Of a stretch of DNA of 26,640 bases, positions 1-10,500 are shown in pieces. The translations under genes were made by a program, and so were the position numbers. Location of the stretch: positions 6,306 to 32,945 of the forward strand of contig KN890976.1 of NCBI GenBank assembly GCA_000934455.1. Direction: 5' to 3'. Under the pieces are notes generated by a model, which was not told the origin of the DNA, ran no database searches, and saw only the letters and a program-made list of their open reading frames with translations. Each line of letters begins with the position of its first letter. Position 1 is the first letter of the stretch. Source of the stretch: Apostichopus parvimensis. Lineage: Eukaryota; Echinodermata; Holothuroidea; Aspidochirotida; Stichopodidae.

Positions 1-412
1 CCCCAGGACGGCGATTCGTGGCATGGACCAGCATTTGCCTTCGCGTGAGTTGGGAGCTATGCGAACCCCTTCACCAAACCCCAGTTTGTATGAACAGGGT
101 TCAAGTGTATTGCAAATGGACAATTTGCCCAAGTCAGTTGCCCTTTCAGAAAGTGCAAATGTTACTAAGAATGCGGTTGACAGTTATTTTAATTAAGAGT
201 TTTATCGAAACAGGGTTCGATGTTTCTGTGTTTACTGTTGGGCCTATAATGAGTATTTATATTCGTCCATTCGGGAACCTTTTCCTTACTATTGAACTAA
301 ACTAAAAAAACACAACTTTAATGGGTTTTTGAACCGTAAAGACGTATAGTATGCCGCCTCATTGATAAGAAATTTACAGTATTGCGCAATAAATGCTGCT
401 TGAATTATCAAA
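1..412. other. Upstream flank of OPA3
   Basis: No coding exon is convincing here. The open frame at 18-305 on the + strand has no recognisable domain and no exon-like splice borders. The last 100 bases before the OPA3 ATG should contain the 5' UTR and core promoter. I see no clear TATA box at the expected distance, so a TATA-less housekeeping promoter is likely, but this is inference. Confidence 0.4.
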
Positions 413-641
413 ATGGCGGTGACCATATTCGGCAACTTCAGGTTGGCCTTTAGGCCTTACTTTTCTCGTTATGCTACAAGTTTCGTACGAGAAAAGATGA
501 TAACTGAAGCAGCTTTTCCAATTATTAAATTAGCAACTTTGGGGATTAAACAAATTAGTAAACCAGTTTCAAAAGGCATCAAGCAACTCGGTAAAAACAA
601 CCCAACGTTCGGAAGACGGGTGTGTGCTCCTCCTGCACAGT
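413..641 (+). CDS. OPA3: OPA3 coding exon 1
   Basis: The ATG at 413 has a good context (AAAATGG). A second in-frame ATG at 497 (residue 29) matches the human start, where MVVGAFPMAKL corresponds to MITEAAFPIIKL here. The exon ends one base into a codon, followed by the strong donor GTAAGT at 642-647. It encodes the mitochondrial targeting region and the conserved FPxxKLxxLGIKQxSKP block. Confidence 0.92.
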
Positions 642-3600
642 GTAAGTAGCATGTTCATTCTCTATGCAAAGCCTATTTCATTAGGTCGGTCTCGGTCTAC
701 CTTTTCAACGTGTGAGTGGTATTTCCATCTTAAGAGCCTTTCTTTCACAATTTCTACACATTGTAATGGTTGCTCTAGAATGGTTATCCAGTCGAAAAAT
801 GTTTTGAAGCTACAAGTAGTAGCATACTATGCAAATAACAGAAACGTGTTATCGTGAAACTGGTACTAAACTGGCTCTAATGCTGGTCTTTCACAAGTAG
901 CAGGGACGGTACCAAATCAGTTCAGTAGTGTACACCATACAGTATATTCACCCTGCAGTTACAGTACTTAGCATGCAGTTCTCCTGATATGAACATGTTT
1001 TTCCTTTTCCCTTTAGGATCTCATATTACACGTATTTCCAAGTTTGAATTATACTGTAGTTTGATGATAGCACAGCACAAACAATGCAATAATATTTACA
1101 TCATGTTGTTGTGGGAGGAGGGCAAGTGAAACAGCTGTAGAAACATATATTCCTTGAGAAAGTTATTGTAGTCTACTATACATCGATTCAATGACCTCCC
1201 CTCTGCAAACCATCTCTGCATTATTTACTGTAGAATGCATATGTAGCTTCAATATTTATGCGATTCCTCTAAATCTGTCCACACCATGATAAGGAAATTG
1301 GGTATTGTTATTCACCCAGTAGGCAAACTCATGCAACCAATAGCAAAAGACATGACTGATTACAGTGAGAAGTCACAAATTTAACGTACTGTCCCCAGAT
1401 TAAAAGTGTCTGCGGAATAATTTAAGTTTTACCTGTTTGGCCTTCTGTTCATAGAAACAGCTTCAGCATAAGCTCACAGATAAAGGCATCTAATATCATT
1501 GGATAATCCTTTGTTTCATTTGGAAACTACTGTATCTTTGAACTTATCAGTAGGGAGCAAGGGTTGAAATAAGGATTTGTGGACCAGGAGCCACTTTCTA
1601 AGAAAGTGGCTCCTGGTTCGCGGCAATTTCAGTAGGACCAGGAGCTATTTTCTCACTACCAGGAGCTAAAAAGGAGAAACAAAATTCAAGTACGTCATGT
1701 ACGTACGTATCAGTACAGGTGTTGTGCGATATATAAACCATGTGCACCAGTTCTATTGTGCATGCACTCGATCGATCAGTGAATTATCAAATCGCTAGCA
1801 GTTACTATATAGCACTAGCATGCTTTCAGGCTTCTGTGCAGCGCATGATAAGGCTGATATTTACAGGAGTATGCGGGCGCTTATTTGCCGACAAAGAAGC
1901 GCCCGTGCGTATTGTATTTTCATGTCCAGGGGCGCTATTTTAGTGCTTGCGGGCGCGAATAGCGCCTGGGCGCCCGCTTATTTCAACCCTTGGTAGGGAG
2001 GCACCCAGCCCCTCACAATTTTTTTTTTTTTACGTTGCAGATATTAGGTATGTGTTGTCAACTTAAGCATCTGTTCAACATCATCCTTGAAAGATATAAC
2101 TCAAAAACTCAGAGGCCCTAAATATTCCATTCTTCCTTCAGATATAGTCTGAAGTTTGGTTCATAACCTTTTGATGTCACAATAGAAAGGGGGAAGGGTC
2201 AAGATCATGTCTCTGGATTTGATGAAAACAATATGGTCACCTTAGCCTTACTGTACTATGGCATGTATGATGGGAGAGCCTGTGCTGCATTACAAAGTGC
2301 AACCTCAACATTGTAAGAAACTATTTCAAGTCCTTCATACTTGAAACATACAGTAGTTGTAATATTACAGTTCACTACTGTACAGTAGGTTCATGTCAGC
2401 CATGTTGTTCTGGCACGCTTAACATTAAATACTTGCAAACTCTACAAGTGGTAATTGAGAACCCAAAACCAAAAGGGAACCCTAGATAAACTGTAGACCA
2501 CTGGGATGTCTCACATGTCTGGTTGTGTGTATGCATGAAATCTGGAAAATAGCAATGACCTCATCTATACAGTATGTATGGATTTAGTGTTAATTACTGC
2601 AGGCACTATGCAGAGCTACTGTATCTAGCTTATAAATACAGTAGCACTCTCGGAAAATTGACTGAAGGCAAATGATATAGAACAAAGCTTGCACATGTAT
2701 ATATATGCAAATGCTCGAAGTTATAACAAATGTGGGAAGGATATATTTATGTGTTATACCAGTGCTGTGGCCGAGTGGATAAAGGCGGTGGCATTTGAAG
2801 CAATGAGGCTTAGCAATCGAGAGGTTCGGGGTTCGATTCCCGGCCGGGTCATAGTAAAGTGGGTTTTTCATCCAAGAGCAATCTACGATTTTCCCATCTG
2901 AAATGACTTTCTAAATTGAAAAGATTCCAAATTTGAGTTTAAAATGTTGAATTGGAAGCCACCCGACGTGTAAGTTGTAATCCATAAGCCCTTGTGGGTT
3001 TCTCCCACATTTGTGGTCGCTTAAGAGTCGTAAAAATAAAAAATAAATAGATAAAAAAAATAACTGCTGATTATGTAATATCTTTAAGCTGGGTACTTAT
3101 CAAAGCAGATGCCTAATCAATTCATTAATACTCTGATATGATACAATCACTATGATGCAATCATGATCACAATCACAATGATACAATCATGTGCAGTTAA
3201 ATGCTGTTATGTGTGGTATTGTACAATACCCTTAGCTTAAACTTTTATGACATACGTACTAAACCTTGTAATACTAAGCCTTGTGTTGTTGAATGGTATT
3301 CACTGATTTTGACCAAATTTTGTAGCCAACATTTTAAGGTTTACAGCTCATGACCACTGACCAAGGCAAAGAGATGTCCAGTTTACAGGCTTCTGAGTGG
3401 TTGACTATTAAACTGGAAGCTCTTACAAGCATTATACATCACTCTTTTTGTTGTATTTTTGTTCTGCAATCAAGAGGCTTGTAATGGCAAGTTATGGAGG
3501 CCATTCAGTTTCTGGCTTCCACTTAATTTATCTTTGGTTACAAGTATATAAATTTTCAATCCCAAATCCTTTCCATCCTTCAATAAAACCATCTGTGTTA

Positions 3601-4229
3601 CGTACCTCGCCGGTTTCCAAGCTTTGCCCTACTGTAGCTTGGACTCATGGTACCGTCCCTTGTCCTTGCTCAACCTTGAGTGTCACACCGCACTTGGATT
3701 TATTTAACCTTAATACTAGAGGTCAGTGCACAATGACCTGTACTGGATATATAATCATCACTGAATCTGTACCTTAATACTAGAGGTCAGTGCACAATGA
3801 CCTGAAGGTTTACAAAGGATGCCTAGATAGAGAAATCAAAGCCCATTTATCTGGAGTTGATCGTTTCTTTCTCTCTCTGTCTTCCTCTTGACAGTATACC
3901 ACTGGCTGGATGTCAATCTAAGAATGAGGATCCTCGGGCTTGGGAAAGCCACTGAAGTGGCTCCTCTGAGCGAGGAGGCAGCGGTTGAACTTGGTGCTGA
4001 AATGATTGGGGAGACCTTCATCTTCACCGTGGCAGTAGGTTGTCTGGCATTTGAGTATTGGAGGCAAGCCAGAAAGGAAACTAAACATGAAAATATACAG
4101 ACAGATGCGATAGACAGATTAGAAAGTAGAGTTAATGAACTAGGAATGCTCCTAGAGCAACAAGATGCCAGACTACGAGAGATGAACAGAATAATTTTAA
4201 CTCAGACTCCCGCGAGCAAATCATCTTGA
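413..4229 (+). CDS. OPA3: OPA3, optic atrophy 3 family protein (complete, two exons: 413-641 and 3895-4229)
   Basis: The joined exons encode 187 residues, against about 179 in human OPA3. OPA3 proteins are mitochondrial, mostly inner-membrane associated, and linked to mitochondrial shape and lipid metabolism; human mutations cause optic atrophy and 3-methylglutaconic aciduria type III. Family hallmarks seen: AFPIIKLATLGIKQISKP near residues 34-51; APPAQ at the exon boundary; LYHWLDVNLRMRILG at about 77-91; EEAAVELGAEMIGE at 103-116; a hydrophobic segment ending in FEYWR at about 117-133. A charged, coiled-coil-like C-terminal tail follows (about 134-180). The intron splits a Leu codon (T|TA), as expected from the human PPAQLYHW sequence. 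The first 28 residues extend beyond the human start and are Arg/aromatic-rich, like a mitochondrial presequence. The family identity is certain; the start codon is less so. Confidence 0.95.
1550..1557. repeat. Target site duplication, left copy
   Basis: GTAGGGAG directly precedes the left TIR of the MITE. It is identical to 1993-2000 after the right TIR. Confidence 0.88.
1558..1992. mobile_element. Non-autonomous hAT-type DNA transposon (MITE), 435 bp
   Basis: The element has 16-bp perfect terminal inverted repeats, CAAGGGTTGAAATAAG at 1558-1573 and its complement at 1977-1992. It is flanked by a perfect 8-bp direct repeat GTAGGGAG (1550-1557 and 1993-2000). An 8-bp target duplication with short TIRs is the signature of hAT elements. 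There is no transposase. The left end carries repeated ACCAGGAGC motifs, two of them forming a perfect 17-bp-arm hairpin (1583-1617). The right end is rich in GCGGGCGC-like motifs. Such subterminal repeats resemble transposase binding sites. Confidence 0.88.
1993..2000. repeat. Target site duplication, right copy
   Basis: GTAGGGAG directly follows the right TIR and matches 1550-1557. Confidence 0.88.
2761..3061 (+). mobile_element. tRNA-derived SINE (Ser-tRNA-like head)
   Basis: The head has a pol III A box TGGCCGAGTGG (2768-2778) and B box GGTTCGATTCC (2830-2840), spaced as in a tRNA with a long variable arm such as tRNA-Ser. The acceptor strands (2761-2767 and 2844-2850) do not pair well and the anticodon stem is imperfect, so this is a SINE head and not a working tRNA. 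A tRNA-unrelated body of about 180 bp follows, ending in an A-rich tail (about 3031-3061). Exact ends and target duplication are uncertain. On the - strand the head reads through as PAGNRTPNLS...PLGHSTG, a familiar spurious translation of such elements. Confidence 0.8.
3707..3804. repeat. 34-bp direct repeat with paired AGGTCA/TGACCT half-sites
   Basis: The stretch 3707-3740 recurs at 3771-3804, offset by 64 bp, just upstream of OPA3 exon 2. Each copy contains AGGTCA, 8 bases, then TGACCT (3720-3739 and 3784-3803), an inverted pair of nuclear-receptor-type half-sites. The function is unknown. Confidence 0.75.
3895..4229 (+). CDS. OPA3: OPA3 coding exon 2 (terminal)
   Basis: The acceptor is a pyrimidine-rich tract (3866-3890) ending in TTGACAG. 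The exon enters with TA, completing the Leu codon, and runs to a TGA at 4227-4229. It encodes YHWLDVNLRMRILG, the EEAAVELGAE motif, the membrane segment TFIFTVAVGCLAFEYW and a charged heptad-like tail (DRLESRVNELGMLLEQQDAR). The shared exon 2 with a conserved intron phase is the usual OPA3 structure. Confidence 0.95.
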
Positions 4230-5400
4230 AGATAAAAGCGGAGGATTTTATTGTGCAATTCCACCAAGCAAGGCTGTATTTGCCAGATTCTGAATGTGTG
4301 TAAATAGTCCGTAAACAAATTTGTTAGATGTATCCTCATATCATGGACAGAAAATCAGTGTCGTTTTTGGAGGCTTCTTGCCAATTAAGTTCAGTAATTT
4401 TCAACTCAACTTGCTGCAGTTTAAACAGAGCTCTCTGAAACCATAGTTTAAATGTACTTATTAGCGTTGGTTGGAATTCTAGGTCCAGTGTAGCGTAACT
4501 TGAAGTATGAGTCAAACAGAATCGGAAAGTCGCTTACAACAATTGAAGAAGAGTCTGGAGTGTGTAAATTGTAAATGAGGACATTTGTGACCAAATTTGA
4601 CCATTAATGCTTGGATGGCCATTAGTGGGCACATGACAGTGGAGAACACAAGGAGACACAAGATGACATGGGCTGCATCATAACATACTGTACGTATACT
4701 TTAAAAGGGTTTCCATGAAAACAAGTTTTCAAAAGCTTACGAAATATTTTGTGGTTAATGTGTCAATTGCAAAATGAGGATAACTTAAGCCGTTGGGTGA
4801 TGTCTCCGGATGAAATGTAGAGATATTTTATTTGGTCACAAATCAGTTAAACACTTGTGGTCGTATACAACATTCAGGATAACAGAACAAACTTTGATCC
4901 CAACTGATGTGGAAATCTTAAAACAGCTACTGAAATAGCCCCACCATTTTAGTACAAGTTCCACTTTCTCACATCCTCTAGATTTCAAGTCTACACATAA
5001 CCATATATTCAAATTGTGGGGAAAATTATTTTATCTAGATGTAAGCATTTTAGCAATTCTAGCATTATTGCCTTTCTCGTAAGTAGAAGTAATTCATTAA
5101 AGTTAAAGTGTAATGATCAAAAGATTTACAAGTTCTACTAAGTTTTGGAATGAAATCCTGGTGTGCAAGGGTGTTTTTTTTTTTTATTTCTTTCCTTTTT
5201 TCACACTTTGAAACTTGATTAGCGTCAACAGCAGTCCATTATTTTATGTTCTCAGATATAATCATGAATAAACAAATATGCACCATCCTTCAGAAGAAAT
5301 TAATAACGAAAGCTATGTAAGAGTGTTTTGGATATGATGTGTAGTTGTACTGTTCTCTCAATTTCTCTGTAATGTTCATGAAATAAAGTGTATTTTATTT
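4230..5400 (+). other. OPA3 3' UTR and downstream flank
   Basis: No coding signal is visible after the OPA3 stop. The first canonical AATAAA hexamers are at about 5267-5272 and 5382-5387, the second with a GT-rich stretch after it. If used, they give a 3' UTR of about 1.0-1.2 kb. Confidence 0.55.
5382..5387 (+). terminator. Candidate OPA3 poly(A) signal
   Basis: AATAAA is followed within 20 bases by GTGTATTTTATTTG, a GT/T-rich downstream element. An alternative AATAAA lies at 5267-5272. Confidence 0.45.
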
Positions 5401-5607
5401 GATTCCACTGCTGATATTTTGTGCTCTGCCATGTTTTTAATTTTTAAATTTGTATTTTAGTTGTATTGTAACATTTAACATTTTGCATGTTGTAGATCTG
5501 GTTAATTGATTGGCCTTACTATCATTTTTTTTTTTTAAATAAGTTATCGCAGACAAGCAACCGTTGAATTTTGTTATTTAAATGGGAGAAAGTTGGCGCT
5601 AGGAACC

Positions 5608-5989
5608 TCTAGTAAATAATAATAATAATAAAAATAACTAGTCTTATATAGCGCAGACTCCAACAAAAGTTGTTCAATGTACTTTACTGGTGCTGAAGGA
5701 GCAAAAACTAATAAAGTTGAGAGAAAAGAAAAGTTTTAAGACAGCGCCTGAATTGAATAATTGAGTTCAAAGACCTAATTTCAACTGGGAGGGAGTTCCA
5801 TAAATGTGGTGCAGCATTCAGAAAGCTACGGTCACCGAAAGATCTTGTAAAGTTTGAATCTTGCACATTCCAAAAACTAAAATAAATGTAGAGCAATACT
5901 GAAAATCTTTTCAAGGTTCTATTGAAAGCCGATTGCTCTTTCCATCCTAAAACTATCATTGATAAAGGAAAAGATAACCCAAACTGCAC
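5608..5989 (-). mobile_element. 3' end of an L2-like non-LTR retrotransposon (LINE), truncated
   Basis: On the - strand an open frame (5989 to 5708) ends with the pattern FGDRSFLNAAPHLWNSLPVE, then IRSL...FRRCLKTFLF and a stop. This is the usual C-terminus of reverse transcriptase ORFs of the L2/CR1/Jockey type. It is followed by a short 3' UTR containing GCGCTATATAAGACTAG and a (TTA)n tail (read on +, ATAATAATAATAATAA at about 5616-5631), typical of L2-clade ends. The reverse transcriptase core is missing, so the copy is 5' truncated and dead. The left limit of similarity is uncertain; residues before about 5890 are less typical. Confidence 0.75.
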
Positions 5990-7433
5990 ATGTGAAGCTA
6001 AAAACCCTCATGTACATTTTCTAGAATATTAATCTGTAGTTTACATATCTAATTTCACAAGGAAAAAAGCAAATGTTTTGCAGCATAAAATTTTGTCATG
6101 TTTATTAAGAATTTTCTTTACAGGGAGACAATGAGGTTACATATCTATTTACATTTTAAAAATTATCATCCCATTATCAAACAATTGCAAAATTATCTTA
6201 CAAATCCCCACTTCAAGGTTCCATGAAATAATTTCCACAGCAAATATATATATATATATACACACAATGTTAGTAATGTAACTGGATTATAATCTTAAAT
6301 ATTCAGTGTTTGTTCATGAAACACTCAATAACCACAAAGTACTTGTTGATGTCAATCAACATGCTGATAATTCACAGAGTATTATCAACAGTAATACTAT
6401 TCCTGTTAATGTATCTTTGAAACATCTTAGCTCTGAAATAATCACTTTGCCTGAAGTTCCAAGAGTCCATGCTACATCTGAAGCAGATTCTTATCAATCA
6501 ATCAAAGAAAAGTTATACATTTTTTACCCAAATTTAATATTTGCCTCCTAGAATAGGGAGGTTATTCCTGCAATTGGTCCTTTACATAGTCAATCTAAAA
6601 AAGGAACTAATACTTACAAACAGCAGACTTTATTTGTCCCTAAATCCTTTTTTTCTTAGAGTGTGTCACATCTGACTTGTTACACTGTCACAGGTTCACC
6701 CAACAACCTGATATCATCATCACAAGCCAAAGTTTGAAATTATTTCAAGACTTTCCAAGACTCCTCTTTAAACTTGACCAGCCAGGGTGTTATATGATAT
6801 ACAAAGAGGTTTAAATTGTTCATTTCAATTTTTTTTCATTCCAGACGTGAAAAGTTACAGCATGATACTGTATTCTATTAATAAGATTCCAAACCAAGTA
6901 TCCTGTTGTTTGCCTTTATAATTACCTTGGTTCAAGAGTAGCTTAGAGTGGCTTGCATCACAAAAATGAAAGGAGACTTAGAAAAGTTAAGCTTGAGTGA
7001 TAGCTGCAAATGTGTCACACAGGCTACCAAGGTTAACTCACAGACAAAAATGGAATGGGGTCAGTCGTTTTTTTGGCATCTAAGAAGAAAAGAGCTTAAA
7101 ATACAAAATCTATCCTGAGATAATTAAATATCACAATCAATTGTAAATACATTAAACATCTACTTCCTTATAACCCCCAGCTAGTTAACTAAATATAAGA
7201 GATGAATATGGACAAATGCTTTGTGGTTCCTTGACACCAGTTTAGGGGGACACTAAAAATACCAAAATTACCACTGATGTATAAGGCACTGAAACCACAA
7301 GAATGCAAGCAATGTTCCAGAAGAAAACAAAGCCTACCAATGACAAAGGCAATTGCCTCTCTTCAAGGTGATATAATAGATAACCTACACTTTACAAATG
7401 TTTATATTAATTCATCAGTTAGGTATGGCAGCC
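5990..7433 (-). other. Intergenic region and probable CCDC61 3' UTR
   Basis: There is no supported gene. Going downstream from the CCDC61 stop, candidate poly(A) hexamers on the - strand are AATAAA at 6629-6634 and 6101-6106. A short (AT)n tract lies at about 6246-6260. An 81-codon open frame on the + strand (6306-6551) is described among the findings and is not called as a gene. Confidence 0.5.
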
Positions 7434-7531
7434 TTAACCGATATTCTCTTTCATAAACTGTTGCAAGGCACTAAGTCTAGCATCGATTTCGGCCATCTCC
7501 GAGGACCTGTTATAGACTTCTTGGGAACGAT
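7434..7531 (-). CDS. CCDC61: CCDC61 terminal coding exon
   Basis: The 98-nt exon encodes RSQEVYNRSSEMAEIDARL, then SALQQFMKENIG and a TAA stop. The MAEIDARL(S/K)ALQ motif is the conserved C-terminus of human CCDC61 (MAEIDARLKALQEYMNRL). The acceptor is TATTACTCTACAG. Confidence 0.95.
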
Positions 7532-10500
7532 CTGTAGAGTAATAAAATAGGAGAATAATAAAATAGAAAGTAGGATTTCCATGGATGGCCCTCCCTGATT
7601 CTTATCTGAGAGGGGGGAGGGCTTTCTCTTCCCTTCCCCCCTCCAGACGTGTACATGGTTGTGTCCCTGCTAGTTTTGGTAAAGGTAACTAACTACTTTA
7701 CTTCTCGCTTGTTAAATAATCCCTCATTGTTACCTGAACAAAAGTTTCTTCTTTGTTGCTAACCATTTTCAATTAATGCATTGTATCTCCAATAGTTCAT
7801 TAATGCTGACTCAATGTGATAACGAAGAACCTGATAATGGTGCGGATACCCTTTGACACATTTCAATGCCAACTGTACAGCAGTTCCCATTTGGAGTAAA
7901 AGGAAAAGGATCTTTCTAGTTTGTAGGCAATATGTGTTTCTAGTTGTTATTTGAACAATAGCCTATTGTTCCATCAATTTGGATTGGTATTATTGTTATT
8001 TGAAAGATAGCCTATTATTGGTATTATTGTTATTTGCACAATAGCCTATTGTTCCATCCATTTGGATTGGTATTATTGTTATTTGCACAATAGCCTATTG
8101 TTCCATCCATTTGGATTGGTATTTTTGTTATTTGCACAATAGCCTATTGTTCCATCCACTTTGATTGGTATTATTGCTATACCTTGTACACCATACTCCT
8201 CTAGGTCCTTCCTTCGTATTCTACCTTTTGAAGTCATCTTGGCGGCTCTTACTGGATCGAGTTTAGGATCAGGCGTGCTCATCATCGTAAAGGGAATGTG
8301 TCAAGAAATATTATCTTCATAACATGCACAGGAAAGGAACTTTGTAGCAGGGACTGAGTTGCAGGGAAACTGAAGTTATAATCATTCTTTTGCTTTCATA
8401 ATGCTTCACAAACATTTTGGGAACAGGAGCATCCTTTTGTGGTCATGTGATAATACAATGTCATTTATTCAACTTTGGTCTGGTAGGAAAACATTGCAAA
8501 AGTTACATCATTTAATTGCTATAAACAAGTACTCTGAGCTTATTAATATGCTTCTTCCAGAAATCGATTGTTGCATAGCTAATATGTAGTCTGGCGGGGA
8601 TCATATGTCGGTGCGAATAATTAGGCAGCTAAGTTTCTGTGATTAGTGAGCCTTCATTGTTAAACGTTATTTCCAGTACTAAATGTGGCACAGACTGCAA
8701 CCTGCATTGATGAACATTATTTTAAATAGTCTGCAACGTAGTACTAAAAGTTAATGCCTATAAATCATATTTAGAAGATCATAAAATACTCATTTTTATA
8801 ATTTTTGTCAGCCACAAAGTATCTATCAGGCTTTGTTTTGTACTAAAAGGATATCTTCTAGTCTTGGTAGAACCTCCTTTCCTCCTAAAAGGCTGTGAAG
8901 AAAATAAAAAGATAATTTTTACCTGACTGTATGTTTCAAATTAATCCAGAAAGAACTAAGATTTCATGCCTTATTGAAATTTATAAATGGCAAGTTAAGT
9001 TCATTAATAAATTAAGATAAAATTAATTTATTGGAATATATGAAAAGAGGGTACAATAAAAAGACGTGGTGCATTTATTCCTGAAAATTTCAAAATGCAT
9101 CGACACCACAAAGTCTTGTTTTCTTATGTTTTACATTGATTGCTTCCAAAATAGCTGGTTTCAGTTTTTTGCGTTAAACTTGCTAGTTCAGTCACTTTGA
9201 CTCATGAGCCACTGATTTTGATAGGCTTACTTCTAAAAGGGGTAAGCCCTGTTGTTATGATAGCTGAATAGAATGCTTTTATACAATTGAATTAAATTAC
9301 ACACATTAAGTTAATGACTAGAGGCTGTGTGAACTGAATGAATAAACAATAAAATGTTTTTTATCAAGTAAAAGATTACACATGGCATTCAACTGTTTTC
9401 ATATTTTAGCAAGGGTAGATCCTGGTGTGGAATCCACGGTCCCCTCTTCTGAAGTCTGTTTTGACCAAAAAATTAACCGCAAACACAGTTTTTGTCAAAT
9501 CAAGGGTACATGGTGGGACAACCTTTGCATGCTTTGTGAGTGGGTATTCCTTACTAAATATTATACCAACATTTGCTGAGAAGCAGAGCTACTTCAGTAA
9601 CAACTTTGGCATCTACCAACGAGTGGGTATTCTTCACTAAATATTATACCAACATTTGCTGAGAGGCAGCGCTACCTCAGTAACAACTTTGGCATCTACC
9701 AATCCTCACCAGCAGGACATCCTCATCTGAATAATCTTGGATCTGTCAACGTTTAGAATGGATTGGATATTTACCATGATCCCTGACATTTGCAGTCATA
9801 AATAAATGTTTTTTCGTCTAATATTGTCCAATGCTGGAACCAGACGTACCCATGAATCACGTACTCACCACATTAGGACTGTTCCACGCACTGGAAGATG
9901 ATGTTCTACCGTGTTTAATCACTTCTCTCATTTTCCTGTATAAAAAGTTGCAAACAAATTGTTTGTTTATATGACCATAACTTTCTCTTCTATAAAGTCT
10001 GTACAATTTATACACAGGAGTGCAATGTACGAGCCTCACATTAAAGAAAATGTGAAGCGCAGAGAAAGTGAAAGAGATTATCAAGTTCCTAACACCATCT
10101 GTAGCTTCTGTCACTAACATTTAAACAATTTAGATTTTGTTATTTCATTCACAAGAGTTATAAGATACACTGTAACATGCTGGCATACACCTCTGATGTT
10201 GTGTTATTTTTTATTTGAACGTTTCTTAAACATTTGCACAAACTAACAAGATAAACATAACAAGAAACGTTGTTTCACGCTGGTCTGGTATGATCCAATC
10301 ATTTCAGAATAAACTCTGGGTTGTACTTGAGAGTAAAATGTAGATTTCATTAGAAAATAAGAAAACAATTTTGGGGTAACATAGTAGACTTCAAGGTTGC
10401 ATTTAAGAAATATTATATTGCTATCGGCAAGCTTAAGTCACACTGTATTTCCGTTCTATTATCTTTAAAGTTTTGCTAGCAAAGAAAGCAACTCTCCTAG

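Larger units (their letters stand above)
642..3894 (+). other. OPA3 intron
   Basis: This 3.25-kb phase-1 intron contains a hAT-type MITE (1558-1992), a tRNA-derived SINE (about 2761-3061), short TGATACAATCA-like repeats (about 3130-3190) and a 34-bp direct repeat (3707-3740, 3771-3804). The open frame at 3448-3777 has no recognisable protein features. I see no other gene. Confidence 0.85.

Noticed and set aside
18..305. 95-codon + strand frame upstream of OPA3
   Set aside because: Cys- and hydrophobic-rich with no motif; no splice sites or conserved features support it.
2761..2851. A functional tRNA-Ser gene
   Set aside because: A and B boxes are good, but the acceptor arms do not pair, the T stem has a mismatch and the anticodon stem is poor. 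The following body and A-rich tail identify a SINE.
2590..2871. 93-codon - strand frame (with PAGNRTPNLS)
   Set aside because: It is the antisense translation of the SINE head, a well-known false protein.
3448..3777. 109-codon + strand frame in the OPA3 intron
   Set aside because: No domain, low-complexity composition, overlap with the 34-bp direct repeat, and location within a spliced intron.
7945..8180. CRISPR-like array
   Set aside because: Units are contiguous 49-bp tandem repeats without unique spacers, in a eukaryotic intron. The same reasoning excludes the 42-, 44-, 47- and 55-bp arrays.
8820..8900. Possible - strand exon after TTTTCTTCACAG (reads PFRRKGGSTKTRRY)
   Set aside because: The acceptor is good, but no donor gives a phase compatible with the next CCDC61 exon, and the peptide has no clear counterpart.
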